In this document: positions 6,962 to 13,445 of the stretch, piece after piece
Layout of the letters: the number at the start of each line of letters is the position of its first letter
Position numbering within the stretch: the stretch's first letter is position 1
Assembly (NCBI GenBank): GCA_015711875.1
Contig: MU158530.1
Span: 1 to 13,445, forward strand
Length of the DNA: 13,445 bases
From: Candidatus Solincola jinzensis
GTDB lineage: Bacteria; Actinomycetota; Geothermincolia; Geothermincolales; RBG-13-55-18
Reading direction: 5' to 3'
Program-made: the position numbers and the translations under genes
The notes under the pieces: model-generated
Told to the model about the DNA's origin: nothing
The model's input: only the letters and a program-made list of their open reading frames with translations
Database searches by the model: none

Positions 6962-7252
6962 TGATCTCTCCTCTTTTTCCTTCTTAGACCTGCCTACGAA
7001 AGAATCACAGCAAAAATCGACCTCATCGAGCCATCATTGGAAACGCGTTGACCTTCCTTGCGCCGTCTCCGGTGTGAGGCGGCGACACCCCAGTGTCGAA
7101 ACCGCTTAGCGCATGGCGCGCGAAAACGGACATGCCTTCCCGATACAGCATATGGCATATGCGGTTCTCTAATCAGGCGACGGGCTTGCTGATGCGGTGG
7201 ACACCTGTCCTGAAAGGGACGAGCGCCGGCGACGAAACACCTCGGCCGTCTC
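6962..7252 (-). other. Intergenic stretch after ftsQ with inverted repeats and no gene
   Basis: About 290 nt with no recognisable gene. A 90-codon minus frame (7266-6994) crosses it but lacks family features. The visible structures are a 15-nt palindrome, GCATATG-G-CATATGC (7148-7162); a 6-bp hairpin, CGACAC/GTGTCG (7083-7098); and a longer-range pair, AACCGC/GCGGTT (7100-7105 with 7161-7166). No hairpin is followed by a clear T-run, so I cannot place a terminator for ftsQ. Confidence 0.5.
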
Positions 7253-8548
7253 TCATCGGACGTCATCCGCCCCCGCCACCTCGGACGCGAGCGGCTTGAT
7301 CACCGGGCGGTCGGGAAAGGACACGTCGATATACTCCACTGCGCCGTATCTATCCATAAGCTCACTCAACGCAAGAAAGGCAACGGAGTTCTTGCGCTCG
7401 AGTTCCGAGAGGTCCCCATAGACGATCCTCGTGCCGCGTGCCTCGAGGTAGAGGACGCCGTTGGCGCATCCCGCCGCGCTCACCATGGCCGCGAGATCCT
7501 CGCCCATGCTCGACAGCAGGGATGACACGATGTCGAAATCCTCCTGTTGCAGCTTGGTGCCCGGCACCAGGAGGGGTATGCCAGAGGTCTTGATCTCCGC
7601 CAGCCCTTTCGGCGCCTGCTCCAGGCTTTCCAGCACCATGCCATCACCCGCCACCATCACGCTTCTGCCGTTCTGCCGCACAAAACCCACCGGCTTCCGC
7701 TCCCTCACGGTGAGGAGGACCTTGGCGGGAAAACAGCGCTCCACCTCTACCGCCTCGACGTAGGGCTCCGTGAGCAACGCCCTCTCCACCGCCTTCACAT
7801 CCATCTTCAGGAGATGCGTGTCGGAGGTTATGCCGCTCAAAGCGCGCAGGTAGGAGGTATCCAGCCTCTCGTTGCCCCTTACCTCGACCTCTCTTACGTT
7901 CAGCACCCCCGTCGCGGTATAAACCCAGAGCAGGCCTCCTGTCGCCGCCAGCAGGAGAAAGGAGAGGATGGCCCTGCGCGCTCCGGAGCTATTGCGCTCC
8001 CCTCTTGAACGCCCCTCCTCCTCACGACCGCCCTCGGCGGCAATGGCCCTGCTCAAGCGGGGCCACGGCCTTCTGCACTTTCTCTTCTCTCTCGCGTCTC
8101 CTTTGAGCGCATCGCCCACGCCTCGCCGGCGGAAGGGGATGCACTCTTCGCCCTCGCCGGAGCGGCCCGGCATAACCGTTTCCGACCCGGGGACGGCGCT
8201 CATGGGCGCGGGGGCCTTTCTCCCCTCTTTGCCCTTTTCTCTCTCGCTCTTTCCCCCCCATGCCGGCATGTTCCCGCCCTGGCCCTTCCCCCGGCATCCG
8301 GCTTTGTGCACCCGGGGGCACCTCGCCGTTTGCGCGGCCCCTGAGAGGTCCCCGCGCATCGCGGCAGTCTCCCGCCTCGCGTGAAGCGCTTCGCCTCCGC
8401 GGCGGCCATCATTGTCCGCCTTGGCGGCATAATCGCCAGGGGTGCCTCTGCGTCGGCGGGCCTCGGCTTTCCGCCTCGCGGCAACACGGGACCTAGCCCT
8501 GGAGGCCCTTACCCTGGCCTTCTCGCCTCCACCGCTACGCCGAGTCAC
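7253..8548 (-). CDS. ftsQ: Cell division protein FtsQ/DivIB with a long basic cytoplasmic N-terminus
   Basis: Encodes 431 residues from the GTG at 8548. FtsQ is a single-pass membrane protein linking early and late divisome proteins. Residues 1-190 are rich in R, K, G, A and E with low complexity, likely disordered and cytoplasmic. One hydrophobic helix follows at about 192-214 (AILSFLLLAATGGLLWVY). The POTRA domain starts at LNVREVEVRGNERL (about 216-285). The beta domain ends with YIDVSFPDRPVIKP. The usual length is about 250-320 residues, so the extension is the odd part. I chose GTG 8548 because GGAAGG lies 8 nt upstream; GTG 8557 has the purine run directly adjacent. It overlaps ddl by 14 nt. 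Internal ATG starts exist but lack good ribosome binding sites. Confidence 0.9.
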   Translation of the reverse strand: MTRRSGGGEKARVRASRARSRVAARRKAEARRRRGTPGDYAAKADNDGRRGGEALHARRETAAMRGDLSGAAQTARCPRVHKAGCRGKGQGGNMPAWGGKSEREKGKEGRKAPAPMSAVPGSETVMPGRSGEGEECIPFRRRGVGDALKGDAREKRKCRRPWPRLSRAIAAEGGREEEGRSRGERNSSGARRAILSFLLLAATGGLLWVYTATGVLNVREVEVRGNERLDTSYLRALSGITSDTHLLKMDVKAVERALLTEPYVEAVEVERCFPAKVLLTVRERKPVGFVRQNGRSVMVAGDGMVLESLEQAPKGLAEIKTSGIPLLVPGTKLQQEDFDIVSSLLSSMGEDLAAMVSAAGCANGVLYLEARGTRIVYGDLSELERKNSVAFLALSELMDRYGAVEYIDVSFPDRPVIKPLASEVAGADDVR

Positions 8549-9509
8549 GGCAACCACCTTCCCGGTTAACTTTGAGGCGCGCGGTCTCCAGGATCATCTC
8601 CACCACGCGGTTGAAGGAAAGACCGGCCGCGGCAGCCGCCTTGGGGATGAGGCTAAGGGAGGTCATGCCGGGAATGGTGTTGACCTCAAGGCAATAGGGT
8701 CGCTCCCCGGCATCGAGCATGAAATCCACGCGGGATAGACCCTCGCAACACAGGGCGGCGTGGGCCTCCAGAGAAAGGCGTTGCAGCTTTTCCGCGAGGG
8801 CTTCGGGTATGGGGGCTGGCACGATATATTCCGTCATCCCCTGCGTGTACTTGCACTCGTAATCATACACTCCCTTGCTGGCCACCACCTCCAGAACGGG
8901 CAGCACCACGGGCTCCCTGCCGACCAACCCCACCGTCATCTCTCGACCCTCGATGAAGCGCTCGACCACCAGCAGGTCATCGTATGCCAATGCCTCCCTT
9001 ATAGCCAGCTCGAGCTCGGCTCGGTCATTTGCCTTGCGCGCACCCACTGTCGAACCCTCGCAGTTGGGCTTGACCATGCAAGGTAAACCCAGACTCGAGG
9101 CGACTTCTTCGGCTGTCCGCTCAAGGCCCTTGAGGGCTACCCCTTCCGCGCTCACCACCTCGTCTTCGACCACGGGTATACCGCAGGACCGGAAGACCTG
9201 CTTGCTCACGTGCTTGTTGATGGCCAGGGCGCTGGCCATGACCCCGGAGCCGGTGTAGGGTATGCCGAGGATCTCCAGCAGGCCCTGGATGGTGCCGTCC
9301 TCGCCCATGCGCCCGTGCAGCGCGAGGAAAGCGGCGTCTATGCTCTGCCGCAAACCCGCCATGCGCTCGGCGACATCAAGGCCGACGTCGACCTCCACCA
9401 CCTCGTGCCCCAGCTCGCGCAAGGCCCCCGCCACCGCTTTCCCGGAGCGCAGCGATACCTCCCTCTCGGCGGACGTTCCGCCCATGAGCACCGCGACGCG
9501 CATCGCCAT
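8535..9509 (-). CDS. ddl: D-alanine--D-alanine ligase
   Basis: Encodes 324 residues of the ATP-grasp ligase that joins two D-alanines for the end of the peptidoglycan stem peptide, in the cytoplasm. The N-terminal motif MGGTSAEREVSLRSG contains E15, which binds the first D-Ala. LHGRMGEDGTIQGLLE and GIPYTGSGV follow. The ATP-binding loop reads KPNCEGSTVG (GSSVG is more usual). K220-Y221 in YDYECKY matches the tyrosine of true D-Ala-D-Ala ligases, not the phenylalanine of VanA-type D-Ala-D-Lac enzymes, so no built-in vancomycin resistance is indicated. EVNTIPGMT carries the metal ligands. The ATG at 9509 shares one base with the murB stop (TGATG). A second ATG at 9503 is possible. ftsQ overlaps its end. 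Confidence 0.97.
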   Translation of the reverse strand: MAMRVAVLMGGTSAEREVSLRSGKAVAGALRELGHEVVEVDVGLDVAERMAGLRQSIDAAFLALHGRMGEDGTIQGLLEILGIPYTGSGVMASALAINKHVSKQVFRSCGIPVVEDEVVSAEGVALKGLERTAEEVASSLGLPCMVKPNCEGSTVGARKANDRAELELAIREALAYDDLLVVERFIEGREMTVGLVGREPVVLPVLEVVASKGVYDYECKYTQGMTEYIVPAPIPEALAEKLQRLSLEAHAALCCEGLSRVDFMLDAGERPYCLEVNTIPGMTSLSLIPKAAAAAGLSFNRVVEMILETARLKVNREGGCRDSA

Positions 9510-10471
9510 CAGGCCTCCCGGTCCTCCACTTCATCCCCTATGATCTTTATTTCCTCTTCCAGCTCTATTCCCTCCCGCTCGCGCACCACGTTCTTCACCA
9601 ATGCCACAAGGGACTTGACGTCGCTCGCGGTCGCGCCCCCCAGGTTCACGATGAAATTCGCGTGTCTCTCGGATACCTGCGCCATGCCCGAGCGAGCGCC
9701 CTTGAGCCCACAGCGCTCGATGACCTCGCCGGCGGAGATGCCCGGCGGGTTCTTGAAAACGCTCCCCGCCGATGGGTACTCCAGAGGCTGGTGCCTCTTT
9801 CTCCACTCCAGCACTTTTTCCTTTCGCTTTCTGATGTCTCTCCTGTCCTTTTTATAAAGCTGTAGTTTAACTATATATATGATCTCACAATCCCTTATGT
9901 CCGTGCTCCTGTAGGCGAAACCGGCGCTGTGATGATCGTACACGCCGCTGAAGACCTCGCCGTCCTTTTCGCCTATCACGCTCATCTCCGATATAAAATC
10001 CCCGATGCTCGTGCCCATGGCCCCGGCGTTCATGCGCGCCGCGCCGCCCACAGTGCCTGGGATGCCGACCAGATCCTCCAGGCCGCCGAGGCCAGCTTCC
10101 TCCGTCCAGGCTAGAAAACGGTTTATGGAACAGCCTGACTCAACATAAACTTCATGTTTACTGTTTTTCTTTATCCTGTTCAACCCCCTGCCCAGCACCA
10201 CTACCAAACCGCGGTAGCCGCGATCGGAAAAGAGGATGTTGGAGCCGTTTCCCATGGCCATCCACGGGCATCGCGTTTCCGCTATCGCCTGCATCAGGCG
10301 ACCGAGGTCCCCCATCCCTTTGGGGAACACGAGAAGGTCGGCGGGTCCGCCGATGCGGAAAGTGGTGTATTCCGAAAGCATGGCCTTCTCGACCATGCCG
10401 CCCAGGAATCTTCCCTTGAGCCTGGCCGCCACCTCAGAGCACACGTTGCCGCCCGCCCTACGGGCACCCAC
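9509..10471 (-). CDS. murB: UDP-N-acetylenolpyruvoylglucosamine reductase
   Basis: Encodes 320 residues of the FAD- and NADPH-dependent enzyme that reduces UDP-GlcNAc-enolpyruvate to UDP-MurNAc. The FAD-binding motifs are TTFRIGGPADLLVFP (36-50), GNGSNILFSDRGYRGLVV (about 74-91) and GIPGTVGGAARMNAGAMG (136-153). R188 lies in FAYRS, the catalytic serine is S237 in SAGSVFKNP, and the acidic patch E305-E307 is near the C-terminus. The length fits the type II enzymes of Gram-positive bacteria. The GTG start at 10471 has AAGGAG 6 nt upstream and overlaps the end of murC by 14 nt. Codons in the middle (about 9840-9910 and 10110-10180) are more AT-rich than in the flanking genes. Confidence 0.97.
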   Translation of the reverse strand: MGARRAGGNVCSEVAARLKGRFLGGMVEKAMLSEYTTFRIGGPADLLVFPKGMGDLGRLMQAIAETRCPWMAMGNGSNILFSDRGYRGLVVVLGRGLNRIKKNSKHEVYVESGCSINRFLAWTEEAGLGGLEDLVGIPGTVGGAARMNAGAMGTSIGDFISEMSVIGEKDGEVFSGVYDHHSAGFAYRSTDIRDCEIIYIVKLQLYKKDRRDIRKRKEKVLEWRKRHQPLEYPSAGSVFKNPPGISAGEVIERCGLKGARSGMAQVSERHANFIVNLGGATASDVKSLVALVKNVVREREGIELEEEIKIIGDEVEDREA

Positions 10472-11858
10472 CGCCCGCTCCTTCCTCCTTTTCCCGCAAC
10501 ATCGAGGCTATCTCTCCCGCACACTGCGAGACGTCGCCGGCTCCCATGGTGAGCACCAGATCCCCCTCCCGAATGAAGCGCGCCGCCTCCCGCCCCAGGG
10601 TGGAACGCTGGGGAAGGTAAACCACCTGGCTGGTAGGATCGTGATCGAGCACGGCGTTGACCACCAGTTTGCCGTTGACGCCGGGCAAGGGCTCCTCGCC
10701 AGCGGAGTAGACATCCGTCACGATCACCAGGTCCGCGAGACTGAGTGCTTTCCCGAACTCCTCCCACAGCGACGCGGTGCGCGTGTACCGGTGGGGCTGG
10801 AAAATGCACACCACCCTCTCCGCCCCCTCGTTTCTTGCCGTCTCCAGGGTGGCAACGACCTCGGATGGGTGATGGGCGTAGTCGTCCACCAACCTGACCC
10901 CGGCCACCTTCTCTATCTCCTGGAAACGCCGCTGCACGCCGCCGAAGGCCTGCACGGCCGCGATCGCCTGCTCGAGATCGACCCCTAACGACAGGGTCAA
11001 GGCCAGGGCCGCGGTGGCGTTCAGGACGTTATGGCGTCCCGGGACCCGTAAACGCACTTTCCCGGACAATCCCCCCGGCGCGCGCAGCACGAACTCAGAG
11101 CCGCCCCTGTGGAGGCGTATATCGCTACAGCGATAGAAGTTCTTCTCCCCCGCTCCGAAGGTGACCTGCCGCGCCCGGGTATGGCCGAGCACGGCCTCGG
11201 CTCCCGCGTCGTCTCCGTTCGCCACTAGCAGACCATCGGGGGGCAGCAGGGAAACGAAGGCGCGGAAATGCTCCAGAATCGCGTCGCGGTGCCCGAAGTA
11301 ATCCAGGTGATCCTCCTCCACGTTGGTGATCACCGCCGCCCAGGGCCGGAGGAGGAGAAAGGATCCGTCGCTCTCGTCCGCCTCCGCCACCACGTAATCG
11401 CCCTGGCCCGCGTGGGCGTTGCTTCCCACGTCGTTGAGTTCCCCTCCCACCACGTAGGTGGGGTCCATTCCCGCCTCGCGAAGGATCATGGCCACCATGG
11501 AGGTGGTGGTGGTCTTTCCATGCGTGCCGGCGACCGCTATGCCCTTACCGTCTTCCATGATCCTACCGAGCATGGCAGCGCGGGGCAGAATATCTATGCC
11601 ACGTTCACGCGCCCGGACAAGCTCCACGTTTCGCTCCGGGATGGCGGATGACACCACCACGGTATCCGCGTCATCCACGTTCTCGGGTCGGTGGCCTATG
11701 AAGATGCGGGCACCCAGTTGTCGCAGCCTGCGGGTGTTGCGCGATTCCTTGAGATCGGACCCGCTGACCTGCACGCCGCGCGCGAGCAGCACCACCGCTA
11801 TGGCGCTCATGCCCGCTCCCCCTATCCCCACGAAGTGCACTCTTCTCCCATCGATCAT
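10458..11858 (-). CDS. murC: UDP-N-acetylmuramate--L-alanine ligase
   Basis: Encodes 466 residues of the Mur ligase that adds L-alanine to UDP-MurNAc, the first step of stem-peptide assembly. The N-terminal UDP-binding domain starts HFVGIGGAGMSAIA. The ATP P-loop GTHGKTTTT is at 111-119. DESDGSF (161-167), NVEEDHLDYFG, RHNVLNATAALAL and the C-terminal DDYAHHPSEV (325-334) and QPHRYTRT (354-361) are all Mur ligase motifs. ATG 11858 overlaps the murG stop as ATGA, with GGAGG 5 nt before the start. The next gene, murB, makes its substrate, so the operon order places the two enzymes side by side. Confidence 0.98.
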   Translation of the reverse strand: MIDGRRVHFVGIGGAGMSAIAVVLLARGVQVSGSDLKESRNTRRLRQLGARIFIGHRPENVDDADTVVVSSAIPERNVELVRARERGIDILPRAAMLGRIMEDGKGIAVAGTHGKTTTTSMVAMILREAGMDPTYVVGGELNDVGSNAHAGQGDYVVAEADESDGSFLLLRPWAAVITNVEEDHLDYFGHRDAILEHFRAFVSLLPPDGLLVANGDDAGAEAVLGHTRARQVTFGAGEKNFYRCSDIRLHRGGSEFVLRAPGGLSGKVRLRVPGRHNVLNATAALALTLSLGVDLEQAIAAVQAFGGVQRRFQEIEKVAGVRLVDDYAHHPSEVVATLETARNEGAERVVCIFQPHRYTRTASLWEEFGKALSLADLVIVTDVYSAGEEPLPGVNGKLVVNAVLDHDPTSQVVYLPQRSTLGREAARFIREGDLVLTMGAGDVSQCAGEIASMLREKEEGAGGGCP

Positions 11859-12958
11859 CCCGGCCTCCCCGCCACCTCCATGACCACATCAGCGAGGCGC
11901 GCGGCCGCGTCCGGACTCGCCACCTGTCGTGCCGCCTCCCTCATCCGCTCCAACCTGGAGGCGTCCGACAGCAGAGCATCCGCCTCTCCTCGCAGCCTCT
12001 CCCCATCGAGCTCGCGGTCCGGCACCATCACCGCCGCCCCTATGGATACTAGCACCGCGGCGTTGGCGTCCTGGTGCCCGGCGGTGGCATAGGGATAGGG
12101 CACCAGTATGGAGGGGCATCCCGCCTCCGCTAGTTCCGCTACGGTCGATGCCCCCGCTCTGCAAACCACCAGATCGGCCACGGAATAGAGGAGGTCCATG
12201 CGCTCTATGTAAGGAAACGGCCGGTAGATGAGCCTGCCCACATCCCAGCCTTCCATCAGTGACGTGATCTCCCCGAACTTGTCCACCCCCACCGAATGCA
12301 CCACCTGGAGGTCGCTTCTTTCCTTCCAGGCGGGAAGGGCCTCCAGCACGGCGCGGTTGAGAGAGGCGGCGCCCTGGCTGCCCCCCACCACCGCCAGGGT
12401 CATGCGTCCCCTTTCCAGGCCGAAGAAGGACCAGGGGTCATTTATCTCCCGCTCCGCAGCGCGCGCCAGCAAAGGGTTCCCGGTCAGCACCGCCTTCTTT
12501 CTCCAGCGCGGGGACTCGTCAAGGGTACAGCGGAAGGACACCGCCACCTTGCGCGCAAGAGGTGCGAGCATGCGGTTGGCGAGCCCGGGAACCGCGTTCT
12601 GCTCGTGAATTACCAGCGGCACCCGCAGGCTCACCGCGGCAAGCGAGCCCGGAACGCCGGCGTAGCCGCCGAAGGAGACCGCCACGTCGGGACGCAGCTT
12701 TTTCATCTCCGCGCGGCTGCGCCGGAAGGCGGAAAAAAGCAGGGCGAGCGAACGCAGGTTTCCCGGGGAAAAGGTGCGCGAGAATCCCCGCAGTTCCAAC
12801 TCCACCACCTTCCTTTCCGCCAGGAGGGAGCCGGTGGGAGTCTTGCTGCTGAGAAAAAGGGTCAGTTCCACTCCCTCACGCGACGCGAGCTCCCCGGCCA
12901 GCGCGAGCAGGGGGTGGAGATGGCCTCCGGTTCCTCCTCCGCAGATCGCCACCCGCAC
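11855..12958 (-). CDS. murG: UDP-GlcNAc--lipid I GlcNAc transferase
   Basis: Encodes 367 residues of the GT-B glycosyltransferase that converts lipid I to lipid II on the inner face of the membrane. The glycine-rich GGGTGGHLHP is at 7-16. VSFGGYAGVPG, HEQNAVPGLANR, GGSQGA (192-197), CRAGASTVAEL (266-276) and ATAGHQDANA (291-300) are the expected acceptor- and UDP-GlcNAc-binding motifs. The GTG at 12958 has AAGGAG 5 nt upstream, and starting there gives the canonical N-terminus MRVAICGGG. The start lies 83 nt inside the end of ftsW, an unusually long overlap. MurG feeds FtsW, which polymerises lipid II. Confidence 0.98.
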   Translation of the reverse strand: MRVAICGGGTGGHLHPLLALAGELASREGVELTLFLSSKTPTGSLLAERKVVELELRGFSRTFSPGNLRSLALLFSAFRRSRAEMKKLRPDVAVSFGGYAGVPGSLAAVSLRVPLVIHEQNAVPGLANRMLAPLARKVAVSFRCTLDESPRWRKKAVLTGNPLLARAAEREINDPWSFFGLERGRMTLAVVGGSQGAASLNRAVLEALPAWKERSDLQVVHSVGVDKFGEITSLMEGWDVGRLIYRPFPYIERMDLLYSVADLVVCRAGASTVAELAEAGCPSILVPYPYATAGHQDANAAVLVSIGAAVMVPDRELDGERLRGEADALLSDASRLERMREAARQVASPDAAARLADVVMEVAGRPG

Positions 12959-13445
12959 TACCGCTCCTTCCCGCTTGCTTCCTCATCTCTCCCACCTCCT
13001 GACGGGAGATGTTTATGAGTATACCTGCCAGGCACATGCAAATCACCAGAGAGGAGCCTCCGTAACTGAAGAACGGCAGGGTTATGCCCGTGATGGGCAT
13101 GATCCCCGTAGCCGCCCCCATGTTTATCACCGCTTGTACGCCCAGCATGCAGGTTATGCCCATGGCCAGCACCCTTCCCAGGCGGTCGGGAGCCCTCCTC
13201 GCCGCCTTAAGGCCCAGGTAGGTGAACGCCGCAAAGAGTGCCAGCACCGCCAGGGTGCCGATCAAGCCTGTCTCCTCCCCTATGATGGAGAAGATGAAGT
13301 CGGTGTGGGCGTTGGGGAGATAGAAGAACTTCTGGCGGCTCATGCCCAGGCCCAGTCCGCTCACCCTGCCCGAACCCAGGGCGATCATGGACTGGATGAT
13401 GTGGAATCCTCCTTCCCTGGCCACCTTCCAGGGATCTAGGAAGGA
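12876..13445 (-). CDS. ftsW: Septal peptidoglycan glycosyltransferase FtsW, C-terminal part (cut by window edge)
   Basis: The last 189 residues of an SEDS-family polymerase are present; the start lies beyond 13445. FLDPWKVAREGGFHIIQS and GLGLGMSRQKFFYLPNAHTD followed by FIFSIIGEETGL are typical of FtsW/SpoVE/RodA. Membrane segments follow (GTLAVLALFAAFTYLGL, VLAMGITCMLGVQAVIN). The family signature GIMPITGITLPFFSYGGSSL comes before the last helix (VICMCLAGILINI). After ISRQEV comes a 38-residue basic, proline-rich tail, most of it encoded within the murG overlap. The position next to murG supports FtsW, but RodA or SpoVE cannot be excluded without the N-terminal part. Confidence 0.9.
   Translation of the reverse strand, partial: SFLDPWKVAREGGFHIIQSMIALGSGRVSGLGLGMSRQKFFYLPNAHTDFIFSIIGEETGLIGTLAVLALFAAFTYLGLKAARRAPDRLGRVLAMGITCMLGVQAVINMGAATGIMPITGITLPFFSYGGSSLVICMCLAGILINISRQEVGEMRKQAGRSGSAGGDLRRRNRRPSPPPARAGRGARVA

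Noticed and set aside
6994..7266. 90-codon minus frame after ftsQ
   Set aside because: It is Arg-, His- and Pro-rich with no motif, starts inside ftsQ without a ribosome binding site and crosses inverted repeats.
8535..9509. Ddl as a vancomycin-resistance D-Ala-D-Lac ligase
   Set aside because: The lysine-tyrosine pair at 220-221 matches ordinary D-Ala-D-Ala ligases, and no vanH or vanX is nearby.
1..13445. CRISPR arrays, tRNA or rRNA genes, insertion sequences, phage genes
   Set aside because: No regular repeat-spacer pattern, no tRNA-like cloverleaf or rRNA sequence, and no transposase or integrase frame was seen on either strand.

Overview
This window is a housekeeping block of bacterial chromosome. 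Every recognisable gene lies on the minus strand, so it is best read from high to low coordinates. Most of it is GC-rich (about 62-67% in the lines I counted), uses GTG and TTG starts freely, and packs genes with 1-83 nt overlaps. Three traits suggest a high-GC Gram-positive, actinobacterium-like lineage: no ftsA between ftsQ and ftsZ, a long basic cytoplasmic part on FtsQ, and an L27 without the N-terminal extension typical of Firmicutes. The placement is an inference and the exact taxon is not secure.

Region 1 (13445 down to 7253) is a division and cell-wall (dcw) operon: ftsW (5' part outside the window), murG, murC, murB, ddl, ftsQ. These genes overlap head to tail. MurB, MurC, Ddl and MurG make UDP-MurNAc, its peptide, the D-Ala-D-Ala end and lipid II. 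FtsW polymerises lipid II at the septum, and FtsQ is a bitopic divisome scaffold.

Region 2 (7252 to 6476) is a 777-nt gap with no convincing large gene. It holds an AT-rich island with up to three promoter-like sites facing ftsZ, then a leader of about 380 nt. The leader contains a purine-rich stretch, a tandem 8-bp repeat and a chain of mini-ORFs. ftsZ follows (6475-5414) and ends at a hairpin terminator.

Region 3 (5311 to 1308) encodes a B12-binding-like/radical SAM protein (TIGR03960 type), a DUF2344 (TIGR03936 type) protein and an RNase E/G. The first two abut as TAATG. RNase E/G follows after 66 nt. Region 4 (1157 to 458) is rplU then rpmA (L21, L27).

Region 5 (370 to 1) should be the start of obg, which commonly follows rpmA. 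The first 15 residues do look like Obg, but the frame then runs into an unrelated helical sequence instead of the glycine-rich Obg domain. Base composition also falls from about 62% to about 48% GC inside rng, at its catalytic motif, and rises again to about 66% in positions 1-300. Together these raise the possibility that the left 1.7 kb is mosaic, either a chimeric assembly or recombination. I found no complete new defence, mobile or metabolic system. The best leads are this mosaic left end, the ftsZ leader and the FtsQ extension.
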